From UBA8296 sp031581145 (GTDB taxonomy: Bacteria > Bacteroidota > Rhodothermia > Balneolales > Balneolaceae), in contig JAVLBP010000016.1 of assembly GCA_031581145.1 (NCBI GenBank), positions 1-28,129 on the forward strand: a DNA stretch of 28,129 nt, written 5' to 3'. The notes under the pieces are model-generated. The model had not been told where the DNA came from and did no database searches. It was given only the letters and a program-made list of their open reading frames with translations. Each line of letters opens with the position of its first letter. Positions within the stretch are counted from its first letter, which is position 1. Positions 15,993 through 24,320 of this stretch are shown here, one piece after another. Both the position numbers and the translations under genes were made by a program.

Positions 15993-18769
15993 TTGATCAA
16001 CGAAACCTGTTGAGTCGCCACAAAACGGCCAGCCTGCATCCGTACCATATAGAGACCACTCGAGAGTGATGAACCATCGAGTGTCACCGCATGCGATCCC
16101 GCGGCAAACGGTTCGTTGGCCAGGGTTTGCACCTTGCGGCCGAGCACGTCATAAACCTCCAGAGTCACAACGCCTGCTTCGGGTAGCTCAAACTTAAGTG
16201 TGGTTTCTGGATTAAACGGGTTGGGGTAGGCAGGGCGCAATCGGAACTCACTTGGCTTGGAGGGCTCTTCTTCATTTGATACCGCGGTACTCACAGTCAA
16301 CGTAATCGGAATCTCGACAGTTGATGACTGCGAATTGTTGAGTAATTGCAGCTTGGTTTGATATACTCCAGCGTCCACACCAATGGTGTTAAACGAGAGA
16401 TTTAGAGTGCCATCTTGTCCTGGGTCAATCGCCCCGGCCACATCATCAATATCGAGCCAGTCGTACAAATATGGCCTACGCACCTCAATATTGTCAATAT
16501 CGACCAAACCTAAAGGGTGCGACGCACCACTCATGGTGACATAAAAAAGATCCACAACATCAGCATTCAAGTAATGCGATTCATCCACAAGGACATCATC
16601 GAGGTAATACTCGATTCTTTTCGTCGTGGCATTGAGTTTGATGAGAACCGTCCTGTAGGAGTCATTGTCTGAGGTATTGGACTCAAAAAACTCTCCCGTA
16701 TTTTTATAAATCGTCGAGCCTTCCTGCTCAGCGCGATGATATGTCTGGAATTCTAGGTCACTGTTGATAGCGACACCTGCAGCACGAGTGCCATTAACTG
16801 CATCATAGAACTGAAGATCTACATAATTGAATCCATCGGTGCTTCGATCCTTCGTGATCGATATATCAAAAGAAACCTCGAATGTTCCCTCTAATTGGGG
16901 TCCAAAGAATGGGCTTTGCACCCAATACGTCGAATCCTCAGAAGCTCTAACCTGAAAATGATTTTCACCAGAGGAAGGATTATCGGTTTTGATTGCAAAT
17001 AAATTATCCAGTGACTCTGTCCTCCAGCCTTGTCTAGCCCGGTAACCACCAATTAATCGACTTTTGAAACCCTCAAAATCCTCGGAGTACATGATGCGAT
17101 CGTCCGACTGCTCCACCGCTTTGTAGGCACTCATGGGGACGTTGTTTTGAGTAAATGGAGCGTCTGAGAAGGGAGCATCTGGAGATGGGACAGACTTGGA
17201 AAGCCCCACGGGCTCAATAGCGACGCGCCACATAAGATTGGAAGCTCCAGTGTTGGAAAGCGTTAGTGGTACTTCAAATTTGTCTTCGCGGTTCATGGAT
17301 ACGGTCACCGCTTCTTGATCCACCGACAGCACAGGAACGTCCACTGTCGTTGGGCGGTAGTCTGCAATTGTGAGCTTGATTTCTTTATTACTTTGGGTGG
17401 CATTGGTTGGACCATATACTGGATCCTGAGTGCCCGCTGCCACCCCTCGCCATTGTACGTCAGGAGATGAAAACACCCCAACCTCCTGTGTTCGTACCGT
17501 GTCGCCGCTTAGGGTCTCTTTGTCCTCGCCATACCCCATAACGGAGACAAAAGCTTCATTCTCGGTAACCCACTGGTACCCCACAGAGTAATGAAACAGT
17601 GCACCGAATAAGTCGGCAGGATTTGAGGCTTGAGATCTCGAATGAGCGTTGCCCATATTATGTCCAAGTTCGTGTGCGAGCGTATAGCCCGTGAGGATTT
17701 GCTGAATTCGGTTCAATGAAAAGGCCAGTTCAGGGAACCCCATGGGTGAGCCCAACAGCCAGGCTATACCCCCCACATCATTTAGATTGAAGATTCCAGC
17801 CACCATATCGGCTCCAACCTCATCACGAATCTCGTGTATATCATCCATATAGCCCCCCGCGTTCCAATTGGAGGGGTTAAACGTGGCCGAGGTTGTGAAG
17901 CGACGCAGCCGTTCTCCAGACCCAATCTCATCTGAGGTCTCATCGTAGTCAACCTTGTAGTTAAATACAGGGCGTAGCTCAATGGCAATGCCACTATTGT
18001 CAAAAGCGCTTTGTGACATAATCGTCGCTTGCGCTAGATAGGCTTCAATCGTGGTGATAGACTCACAAACAGAGTAGCCATTAAACTTACACGTCTCGGC
18101 AAACTCCTGGGCAGCATCGGTATAGACGTAGAGGATGTCAATAGTCGTTTTGTCTTCCAAGCTACTGAGCGTACTAATGGCATCGACATATCGAGTGGTA
18201 GATTGCGGTGAGATCTGTTGAGAAGAACCCGTCTTTGACACAAACGCTGAGGCAACCTGTTTCTGGACGCTGTGAGAATGGTAATGCTCAACCGAATGGT
18301 CGTCAAGGCCACAACCAAGAATATCCATTTCGGCTACATTCAACGTTGTCACATAATGTTCTTGAACCGTTTCATCATACCGAATATGGCGCGTCGATTC
18401 AGAAAGGTGATCATGAACTTTGGCCGTAAAACGGCTCCCTTGGATTGTGGCTATAAACAGACTTCCTGTATGGTGTTCTTTCGCAATGACTGAATACACC
18501 CCTGGATAATATTCTGCTCGCTTCGTAATCGTAAACTCACGGCGCTCACCTTCTAAGTCAAAGGCAATAGATTCAGAAGCAAACGGCTGTGTTGATTTAA
18601 ACAAGCCATCGTAGAACCGAATGTAGGTACGATCGAGCTCGTCGGTTTGGAGCTCGGATTGTGGCAGCTTTGGAGACTCAATGGTTTCAAAAAGAGGGCT
18701 GTTTTGTCCCATCAATATCGTCGGGATAAAGCCGAGCAACCAGAGACACAGAAAAAGTGCTTTATTCAT
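15989..18769 (-). CDS. Secreted reprolysin-like metallopeptidase with T9SS type A sorting domain
   Basis: The 926-aa multidomain protein is exported by Sec (signal peptide about residues 1-21, ending MGQ) and then by type IX secretion to the cell surface or medium. A propeptide covers about residues 22-200 and contains DILGCGLD with C153, a possible cysteine switch. The catalytic domain has the zincin motif H366-ELGH370-NMGNAH376 and a Met-turn-like VSVMGYG downstream, as in M12B/reprolysin-type metzincins. Next come a CARDB/Ig-like segment (LSNTGASNLMWRV), a lectin/laminin-G-like beta domain (about 560-760, with YLDDVLVDESHY), a second beta segment, and the C-terminal sorting domain from about 845 (RPAYPNPFNPETTL, VYDVLGRKVQTL, SGLYMVRMQAG). 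It is probably nutritional or processes surface proteins. The substrate is unknown. Confidence 0.92.
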   Translation of the reverse strand: MNKALFLCLWLLGFIPTILMGQNSPLFETIESPKLPQSELQTDELDRTYIRFYDGLFKSTQPFASESIAFDLEGERREFTITKRAEYYPGVYSVIAKEHHTGSLFIATIQGSRFTAKVHDHLSESTRHIRYDETVQEHYVTTLNVAEMDILGCGLDDHSVEHYHSHSVQKQVASAFVSKTGSSQQISPQSTTRYVDAISTLSSLEDKTTIDILYVYTDAAQEFAETCKFNGYSVCESITTIEAYLAQATIMSQSAFDNSGIAIELRPVFNYKVDYDETSDEIGSGERLRRFTTSATFNPSNWNAGGYMDDIHEIRDEVGADMVAGIFNLNDVGGIAWLLGSPMGFPELAFSLNRIQQILTGYTLAHELGHNMGNAHSRSQASNPADLFGALFHYSVGYQWVTENEAFVSVMGYGEDKETLSGDTVRTQEVGVFSSPDVQWRGVAAGTQDPVYGPTNATQSNKEIKLTIADYRPTTVDVPVLSVDQEAVTVSMNREDKFEVPLTLSNTGASNLMWRVAIEPVGLSKSVPSPDAPFSDAPFTQNNVPMSAYKAVEQSDDRIMYSEDFEGFKSRLIGGYRARQGWRTESLDNLFAIKTDNPSSGENHFQVRASEDSTYWVQSPFFGPQLEGTFEVSFDISITKDRSTDGFNYVDLQFYDAVNGTRAAGVAINSDLEFQTYHRAEQEGSTIYKNTGEFFESNTSDNDSYRTVLIKLNATTKRIEYYLDDVLVDESHYLNADVVDLFYVTMSGASHPLGLVDIDNIEVRRPYLYDWLDIDDVAGAIDPGQDGTLNLSFNTIGVDAGVYQTKLQLLNNSQSSTVEIPITLTVSTAVSNEEEPSKPSEFRLRPAYPNPFNPETTLKFELPEAGVVTLEVYDVLGRKVQTLANEPFAAGSHAVTLDGSSLSSGLYMVRMQAGRFVATQQVSLIK

Positions 18770-18809
18770 AGATATAGAATATCGTCAATATAATTATGAA
18801 TAAAAGACT

Positions 18810-18817
18810 CAAACTTA
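18810..18817 (-). promoter_or_regulatory. Candidate Bacteroidota-type -7 element for the metallopeptidase
   Basis: On the minus strand the sequence is TAAGTTTG, a perfect TAnnTTTG, 40 bases before the ATG at 18769. A TTTAC at about 18835-18839 sits where a -33 TTTG would be (spacer near 19 bases). Its placement in a divergent intergenic gap supports it, but it is a short motif. Confidence 0.4.
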
Positions 18818-18940
18818 GTCGTCTGTATTGAGTGGTAAAGGCTCAAGGCTCACTCCAAAATCCGCAAATTCGAGTTGTAATCCGAAGAGATAGAATCATT
18901 ATCTTGTTGCTCTGAATAGGTCGCAATGACCCTCTATACA

Positions 18941-18976
18941 AGTGCCAGAGTAAATAGTGCCGAAGCAAATAGTGTC
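18941..18976 (+). repeat. 15-bp tandem repeat upstream of tig
   Basis: Two 15-base units, AGTGCCAGAGTAAAT at 18941-18955 and AGTGCCGAAGCAAAT at 18956-18970, are followed by a partial third, AGTGTC. They lie 30-65 bases before the tig start codon, in the 236-base divergent gap between the metallopeptidase and tig. The remainder of that gap shows a 7-bp direct repeat (AAGGCTC twice, 18838-18851) and no gene. Confidence 0.7.
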
Positions 18977-19005
18977 AATTTTAGTCTTTTAATCGCACAC
19001 CTTAC

Positions 19006-20292
19006 GTGAAACTTACAGCAGAAACCCTCAATGTCGTCGACAAGCTCATTCACGTCGAGGCAACACGAGAGGACCTAAAAGATCAGTTTGAAACCGCCTA
19101 CCGATTCTACCGTAGTCGTGTAAATCTACCTGGATTCCGAAAGGGACAAGTGCCGGTAGATATCATTCGTCAACGATTTGGTCACGATATTGAGCTCGAA
19201 GAAATTCAAAAAGAGCTCAACAGAGTATACCAAGACCAGATTGTCAGAGAGCACAATCCCATGGGTGAAACACAGCTTACCAAGCTTCAATGGGAGGACG
19301 ATCAACTATCGGCGACCTTCAAAATTGGTATTTCACCTAATGTAAAGCTCGTCGATCTCACAAAACTCAAAGTACCCAAGCTAGTCCATGATGTGAGCGA
19401 CGAAGAGGTCGATGAGGAGGTCCAACGCGCCCTTGAGCGTGAAGGATCCACAGAGGAAGTGGACGAAAAAGTGACCGAAGAGCATGTCGTCAATGTGGAT
19501 GCTCAGTCACTAGATGACAAGAAGCAGCCTATCGAGGGTCAGGTAGATAAAGACCAAACAATTGATCTTTCACAGTCTGGCGCCGAGGAATTCCTCAAAA
19601 ACTTAAAGGGGAAAAAAGCGGGTCAAAGTGTCGACATGACGGTGAAATCGGGCAAAGAGAAAGACCGTTTTCGCGTGACGATCAACAAGGTACTCAAAAA
19701 ACTCCCAGCCGAACCCACGGAAGAGTTCTGCAAGAAGCAATCAGGAGATCAAGCCTCTACACTAGACGAACTTAAAGCACACTTCCGAAGTCAGATGCAG
19801 ATGTATTTTGACCAAACCAGTGATCGCCTTTTCCAACAGGACGTGATTGAAGTGCTACTCAATGCCCATGAGTTCCAAACGCCTGAGGTGTTCCAGGATC
19901 AGATTGTGGAACATGCGCTCAAAGAGTACAAAGAGAAGCAAGGTGATAACCTCCCTGAAACCTTCGACGAGCAAGCATACCGCGACTCTCAAAAAGAGAT
20001 GGCCGAGCGGGAAGCACGATGGGTGTTTATCAACAAGGCTCTACAGGAGAAGTATGACGACATCGAAATCACCGCAGAGGATGTCGATCAAGAACTAGAA
20101 AAAATGGCTACGTCCTATGGCTTGACAGTGGAGCAGGTCAAGGGTTTCTATGCCCAGAACACAAACGAATTGGAAAACCTTCGGAACAAAATCCGAGACG
20201 AAAAGGTTTTTGCTAAACTAGAGTCTGAGATCCAAATCAAGGAGATGGACAAAGACGCCTTCAACAAGTACAAAGAAAAAGAGAAAACCTAG
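19006..20292 (+). CDS. tig: Trigger factor chaperone
   Basis: Trigger factor binds the ribosome exit tunnel and shields nascent chains. The 428-aa product starts with GTG at 19006. The N-terminal ribosome-binding domain has the signature GFRKGQVP (residues 43-50). The middle (about 155-235) is where the FKBP-like peptidyl-prolyl isomerase domain belongs. Here the usual FEGG...IPGFE wording is absent and the segment is Lys/Asp-rich, so isomerase activity is doubtful, as in other Bacteroidota. The C-terminal arm region (about 245-425) is helical and strongly charged. It leads the tig-clpP-clpX group, a classic arrangement linking nascent-chain folding with proteolysis. clpP follows within 9 bases. 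Confidence 0.93.
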   Translation: MKLTAETLNVVDKLIHVEATREDLKDQFETAYRFYRSRVNLPGFRKGQVPVDIIRQRFGHDIELEEIQKELNRVYQDQIVREHNPMGETQLTKLQWEDDQLSATFKIGISPNVKLVDLTKLKVPKLVHDVSDEEVDEEVQRALEREGSTEEVDEKVTEEHVVNVDAQSLDDKKQPIEGQVDKDQTIDLSQSGAEEFLKNLKGKKAGQSVDMTVKSGKEKDRFRVTINKVLKKLPAEPTEEFCKKQSGDQASTLDELKAHFRSQMQMYFDQTSDRLFQQDVIEVLLNAHEFQTPEVFQDQIVEHALKEYKEKQGDNLPETFDEQAYRDSQKEMAEREARWVFINKALQEKYDDIEITAEDVDQELEKMATSYGLTVEQVKGFYAQNTNELENLRNKIRDEKVFAKLESEIQIKEMDKDAFNKYKEKEKT

Positions 20293-20301
20293 GTGCGCCT
20301 T

Positions 20302-20940
20302 ATGGAATCACAGTATAAATCAATGCTTGCAGCTAATCCGACGCCTGATCCAGTCGAGAGTAATCTCATCCCCATGGTGATTGAGAAAACTAGCCGAGGT
20401 GAGCGGTCTTATGATATTTATTCACGCTTACTCAAAGATCGGATCATTATGTTGGGGACGCCCATTAATGATGCGGTCGCAAGCTCGATATCGGCTCAAA
20501 TCTTATTTTTGGAGTCTGAAGACCCAGAAAAAGACATCTACTTATATATCAACTCCCCAGGTGGGGTTGTCTCAGCTGGCTTGGCCATATATGACACAAT
20601 GGAGTATGTAAAATGTGATGTCTCTACAACTTGCATGGGTATGGCTGCGTCAATGGGAGCGGTGTTGCTTGCTGCTGGCGCTGCAGGCAAGCGGTATGCA
20701 TTACCCAATGCCCGTGTGATGATCCACCAACCTTTGGGTGGCGTTCAAGGGCAGGCAAGTGATATTGAGATCGAGGCCCAGGAAATTCTACGCCTCAAGA
20801 AATTACTCAGTGGTATTTTGGGTAAGCATTCAGGCAAAGATTTGGACCAAGTCATCGCTGACTCAGACCGCAACAAGTGGATGGATGCCAATGAGGCTGC
20901 TGACTATGGCTTGATTGACCGTGTGATGGATCGTACATAA
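20302..20940 (+). CDS. clpP: ATP-dependent Clp protease proteolytic subunit
   Basis: ClpP forms the tetradecameric serine-protease chamber fed by ClpX. With the ATG at 20302 it has 212 aa; a GTG at 20293, directly after the tig stop, would add three residues. The catalytic Ser117 lies in GMAASMGA, His142 in VMIHQPLGG, and the Asp in the ADSDRNKWMDANEAADYG region. SPGGVVSAGLAIYD and GRPL-type helices match the family. Residues before IPMVIE are a short propeptide-like extension. It is transcribed with tig upstream and clpX 25 bases downstream. Confidence 0.97.
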   Translation: MESQYKSMLAANPTPDPVESNLIPMVIEKTSRGERSYDIYSRLLKDRIIMLGTPINDAVASSISAQILFLESEDPEKDIYLYINSPGGVVSAGLAIYDTMEYVKCDVSTTCMGMAASMGAVLLAAGAAGKRYALPNARVMIHQPLGGVQGQASDIEIEAQEILRLKKLLSGILGKHSGKDLDQVIADSDRNKWMDANEAADYGLIDRVMDRT

Positions 20941-20965
20941 CGTATCTACATGAGCAACAACTATT

Positions 20966-22333
20966 ATGAGCAACCAAGAGCCTAAAGACCCCATTCATTG
21001 TTCATTTTGTGGCCGAAAAAGCCATGAAGCGCGTCACATGATTGCAGGACCCAAGGTCTTTATCTGCGATCATTGCATCAACGATGCTCATAAAATTCTT
21101 GAGCAGGAGGAGGGGAAAACCTCCACAACGGACAGCAAACCCAAAACTGAATTCGAGACGCTCACCCAATCCATGCCATTAAGTGAGGATGTGGCGCCCA
21201 GTCCTGATCCTACGCATGTCGATAAAGGCCAAGACGGCACACCTCAGGCATCCAAGCCAAAACCCCGTTTACTCAAGCCCAAGGAGTTAAAAGAGAAGCT
21301 CGATGAGTATGTCATTGGGCAGGAAGAGCCTAAAAAGGCTCTCTCAGTGGCTGTGTATAATCACTATAAACGTCTTCTCAACCCAGCAGATCCAACAGAT
21401 GATACCCGACTAGAGAAAAGCAACATGTTGTTGCTCGGTCCAACGGGATCAGGCAAAACGTTGCTTGCAAAAACGCTAGCCGATTTGCTCGATGTCCCTT
21501 TTACCATTGCTGATGCGACCGTTTTGACTGAAGCTGGGTACGTGGGTGAAGATGTCGAGAGTATTCTGAGCAATTTACTCCAAGCAGCCGATTACGATGT
21601 TGATCGTGCCAAAATGGGTATTGTCTACATTGATGAGGTGGACAAAGTCGCTCGAAAAAGTGATAATCCGTCTATTACACGGGATGTTTCTGGGGAAGGG
21701 GTGCAGCAGGCATTATTGAAAATTTTGGAGGGAACTACCGCCAATATCCCACCAAAAGGGGGTAGAAAACATCCTGAACAGAGTTTTATTCAACTCGACA
21801 CCACAAACATGCTATTCATTTGTGGCGGTGCATTCAGCGGGATTGAAGAGATTATCGCTCGGAGGCTCTCCACAAGTTCGATAGGGTTCCAGTCTGAGGA
21901 AGGATCCGTGATGGACAAAGGTGATCCAGAGATTTTCTATCATATCCAGCCCGAAGATCTACAGCAATACGGTTTGATTCCAGAACTTGTGGGTCGACTC
22001 CCCGTGATTTGTGGCTTAGAAGAGTTGACCGATGAAGCTTTATTAACGGTATTAACCGAGCCCAAAAATGCACTCGTGAAGCAGTATAAAAAGCTGTTTC
22101 GTATGGAAGGGGTAGATTTATTCTTTGAGGAGGACGCCTTGCGTGCCATCGTCCAAAAAACAAAGGCAAGAAAAACCGGTGCGAGAGGGTTGCGATCAGT
22201 GCTTGAGGGTGTTATGATGGACCTGATGTACGAAATCCCCTCCAAAACTGATATTGGGACGTGCACCATCACGGAACAGACAGTCTCTGAAGGGAAAGAA
22301 CCCCAAACGACTCCGCGCAAAGCCACGGCCTAG
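20966..22333 (+). CDS. clpX: ATP-dependent Clp protease ATP-binding subunit ClpX
   Basis: ClpX is the hexameric AAA+ unfoldase that delivers substrates to ClpP. The 455-aa protein has an N-terminal C4 zinc-binding domain (C12, C15, C34, C37), a variable Pro/Lys-rich linker (about 48-100), Walker A GPTGSGKT at 158-165, pore loop GYVGEDV, Walker B with D223-E224 (IVYIDEVDK), the ClpP-docking loop SSIGFQSE, and the sensor-2 segment ARKTGARGLRSV. The length is slightly above the usual 410-430 because of the linker and an extended C-terminal tail. A copy of ATGAGCAAC at 20950, 16 bases before the true start, is out of frame. Confidence 0.98.
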   Translation: MSNQEPKDPIHCSFCGRKSHEARHMIAGPKVFICDHCINDAHKILEQEEGKTSTTDSKPKTEFETLTQSMPLSEDVAPSPDPTHVDKGQDGTPQASKPKPRLLKPKELKEKLDEYVIGQEEPKKALSVAVYNHYKRLLNPADPTDDTRLEKSNMLLLGPTGSGKTLLAKTLADLLDVPFTIADATVLTEAGYVGEDVESILSNLLQAADYDVDRAKMGIVYIDEVDKVARKSDNPSITRDVSGEGVQQALLKILEGTTANIPPKGGRKHPEQSFIQLDTTNMLFICGGAFSGIEEIIARRLSTSSIGFQSEEGSVMDKGDPEIFYHIQPEDLQQYGLIPELVGRLPVICGLEELTDEALLTVLTEPKNALVKQYKKLFRMEGVDLFFEEDALRAIVQKTKARKTGARGLRSVLEGVMMDLMYEIPSKTDIGTCTITEQTVSEGKEPQTTPRKATA

Positions 22334-22350
22334 CACGACATGCCCGTATC

Positions 22351-23523
22351 ATGACCCGTAATCGCCTGAAATGGCTGATCACCGTGCTGGTCCTCGTCCT
22401 CGCAGGTGCCTCCTGGACGGTGAATCAATTTTTACTAGATCGCATTCTCCAGCAAGAGAAAGAAGATGTTGAGCTTTGGGCAAAAGCGATTGAATTCAAT
22501 AACACCAATCTTGACAGCGACCCTCAAGCGGTGCTCGATTTTGTCTCAACGGAGCTCATTATCAAAGAGCGAACCCGAATCCCCATGATCGTGGTGGATA
22601 AGTCGGATCAAATCGTAGCATCTCGTTTTTTGGATCCTAAAGATCAGACCCTAGAGACGGTTGAGGCCCTTCGCCGATTGAATCCACCCATTCCGATTCA
22701 AATCCCTGCTGGACTTGAGGATTCGACCATGACCACGCAGTATGTTCTCTATGGGGAGAGCGATTATATCCAGTTGGTGCGGTTTGTCCCCTTATTTCAA
22801 TTGGGATTCGTCTTGATTCTTCTTGGGATAGGGTGGGCGAGTTATCAGTCCATTATGCAGTCTGAGCAATCCAATTTGTGGGTAGGCATGGCCAAAGAAG
22901 CCGCTCATCAACTTGGCACGCCGATAAGCGGTCTGTATGGCTGGCTAGCTTTGATGAAAGAAGAGCGCACGAGTCCCTATGTGGACGATATGTCCCAAGA
23001 TGTCGACCGATTGAAGCATATTGCAGAGCGTTTTAATAAGATCGGTTCTACCCCCGAGCGTGTGCCCACCTCAATAAAGAGTGAGTTGGAACAAACCATT
23101 GAATACATGAAGCGCCGACTGCCCAAAAAAGAGGCGGCGATTCACCTAGATATCGATCCAGGCACACAAGAGGCACTATTTGAAGCTCCCGTGAATCGCG
23201 AACTGATGCAGTGGGCGTTTGAAAACCTGATAAAAAACGCTGTGGACGCAACCCATTCAGGAGCCTCGTTTCAGATGAAGATTCTTCTGAAGCCGGTCAA
23301 ATCAGGTGTGCAGATTGACTTTCAAGATTATGGCGCTGGGATTGATAAAAAGGAGTGGAAAGATGTCTTTCGTCCCGGGTATAGCTCCAAAAAACGGGGC
23401 TGGGGCCTCGGATTAACCTTGACAAAGCGCATTATCGAGGAGTATCATCAAGGGTCGATTCATGTCCTAGAGTCTGAAAAAGGGAAAGGAACCACGTTTC
23501 GCGTGTTCCTATCTTGCGATTAA
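22351..23523 (+). CDS. Membrane sensor histidine kinase, orphan
   Basis: The 390-aa two-transmembrane kinase starts 17 bases after the clpX stop, so co-transcription with tig-clpP-clpX is likely. TM1 covers about residues 8-30, a periplasmic sensor segment of about 110 residues follows, and TM2 is near 146-168 (FQLGFVLILLGIGWASY). The dimerisation/phosphoacceptor helix contains H186 in KEAAHQLGTPISGLYGW. The ATPase domain has the N-box NLIKNAVDA, G1 DYGAGID and G2 GWGLGLTLTKRII. There is no clear HAMP domain between TM2 and the H-box. No response regulator is encoded in this window, so the partner lies elsewhere. The periplasmic domain is not recognised; a link to envelope or proteotoxic stress is inferred from location only. 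Confidence 0.9.
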   Translation: MTRNRLKWLITVLVLVLAGASWTVNQFLLDRILQQEKEDVELWAKAIEFNNTNLDSDPQAVLDFVSTELIIKERTRIPMIVVDKSDQIVASRFLDPKDQTLETVEALRRLNPPIPIQIPAGLEDSTMTTQYVLYGESDYIQLVRFVPLFQLGFVLILLGIGWASYQSIMQSEQSNLWVGMAKEAAHQLGTPISGLYGWLALMKEERTSPYVDDMSQDVDRLKHIAERFNKIGSTPERVPTSIKSELEQTIEYMKRRLPKKEAAIHLDIDPGTQEALFEAPVNRELMQWAFENLIKNAVDATHSGASFQMKILLKPVKSGVQIDFQDYGAGIDKKEWKDVFRPGYSSKKRGWGLGLTLTKRIIEEYHQGSIHVLESEKGKGTTFRVFLSCD

Positions 23524-23585
23524 TGCTGGTCTAGACTGCTGCAACACGTTGAAACCCTTGCCTTGGCCGCCTACTCCTATTAATC

Positions 23586-23636
23586 AGGGTTGAACCCTTG
23601 CCTAATCAGATAAAAGACTAATCAGGGTAAAACCCT
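23586..23636. terminator. Twin GGGTT/AACCC hairpins between histidine kinase and ECF sigma genes
   Basis: Two small hairpins lie at the convergent junction: AGGGTT-g-AACCCT (23586-23598) and AGGGT-aaa-ACCCT (23624-23636). Each is preceded by TAATC. The second is within the last codons of the ECF sigma gene and is followed on the minus strand by TCTTTTAT. They may act as a bidirectional terminator, though U-tracts are short. Confidence 0.4.
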
Positions 23637-24223
23637 CGACGCTTTGCATACTCAATGAGCGCGGTACGAAGTAGATTCCGGCCACGGTGTAATCTTGACC
23701 GAATCGTCCCAATCGGAACATCCAACATATTTGAAATTTCTTCGTAGGTAAAGCCATCGACGTCACAAAGCATTACAACGGTCCGAAAGTCCTCGGGGAG
23801 TGATTGCAAAGCTGCAGAGACATCATCGTCCATGAGCTCGTCAAACATTTTCTCCTGCATATCGGAGCTTTCGGTTCGCTCGTCTCGGATTGTTTCGTAA
23901 AAAGGGGCAACGTCATCAAAATCTACTTCTGTTGGACGTTTACTTTTTCGACGATAATTATTGATATAGGAGTTTTTCAGGATCCTGTATAACCACGCCT
24001 TAGCGTTGGTTCCTTTTTCGAAACTGTTGAAGAATCGAAAAGCCTTGACAATCGTGTCTTGTACGAGATCCTCAGCATCTGCTGGATCCGTTGTCAATCG
24101 TAGGGCAAAATTGTATAGCAAATCCAGGTGAGGTAATATTTCTCCCTTGAATTCCTTTTGTTTTTGAAGCTCCTCTGGGTTTAGCTCTTCTTGTGGGAAG
24201 AGTCCCCTTCCCATGTCATCCAT
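23618..24223 (-). CDS. ECF-family RNA polymerase sigma factor
   Basis: The 201-aa sigma-70-family protein has only regions 2 and 4, as in ECF sigma factors. Region 2 spans about residues 32-100 (YNFALRLTTDPADAEDLVQDTIVKAF and GTNAKAWLYRILKNSYIN, read as two adjoining helices). Region 4 covers about 135-190 (LPEDFRTVVMLCDVDGFTYEE, ISNMLDVPIGTIRSRLHRGR). An acidic linker lies between them. No anti-sigma gene is adjacent: the neighbour on the same strand upstream is the LysM/RlpA gene and the downstream gene is convergent. It probably governs an envelope or general stress regulon; that is inference. The 97-base gap upstream (24224-24320) shows no clear promoter. Confidence 0.93.
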   Translation of the reverse strand: MDDMGRGLFPQEELNPEELQKQKEFKGEILPHLDLLYNFALRLTTDPADAEDLVQDTIVKAFRFFNSFEKGTNAKAWLYRILKNSYINNYRRKSKRPTEVDFDDVAPFYETIRDERTESSDMQEKMFDELMDDDVSAALQSLPEDFRTVVMLCDVDGFTYEEISNMLDVPIGTIRSRLHRGRNLLRTALIEYAKRRGFYPD

Positions 24224-24320
24224 TTTTCCATCCCGTGCGACAGCCTGTCGTAGTTCTTTGTTTATTTTCCCGATACTTCAACATAGGCAAATGCCAATCC
24301 GAAGCCAAAGAAACCCAACG

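Noticed and set aside
15783..16013. Small plus-strand frame with repeated YDYKP across the 17-bp array
   Set aside because: It begins inside the GWxTD gene and its periodicity (51 bases) is just three 17-bp units; no start context or export signal supports a real peptide.
18829..18856. CIRCE-like inverted repeat (GAGTG ... CACTC) upstream of tig and the peptidase
   Set aside because: Arms are only 5 bp and the spacing is 16 rather than 9 bases, so it does not match the HrcA operator.
21940..22326. 128-codon minus-strand open frame inside clpX
   Set aside because: Antisense to a highly conserved gene; no domain or ribosome-binding context.
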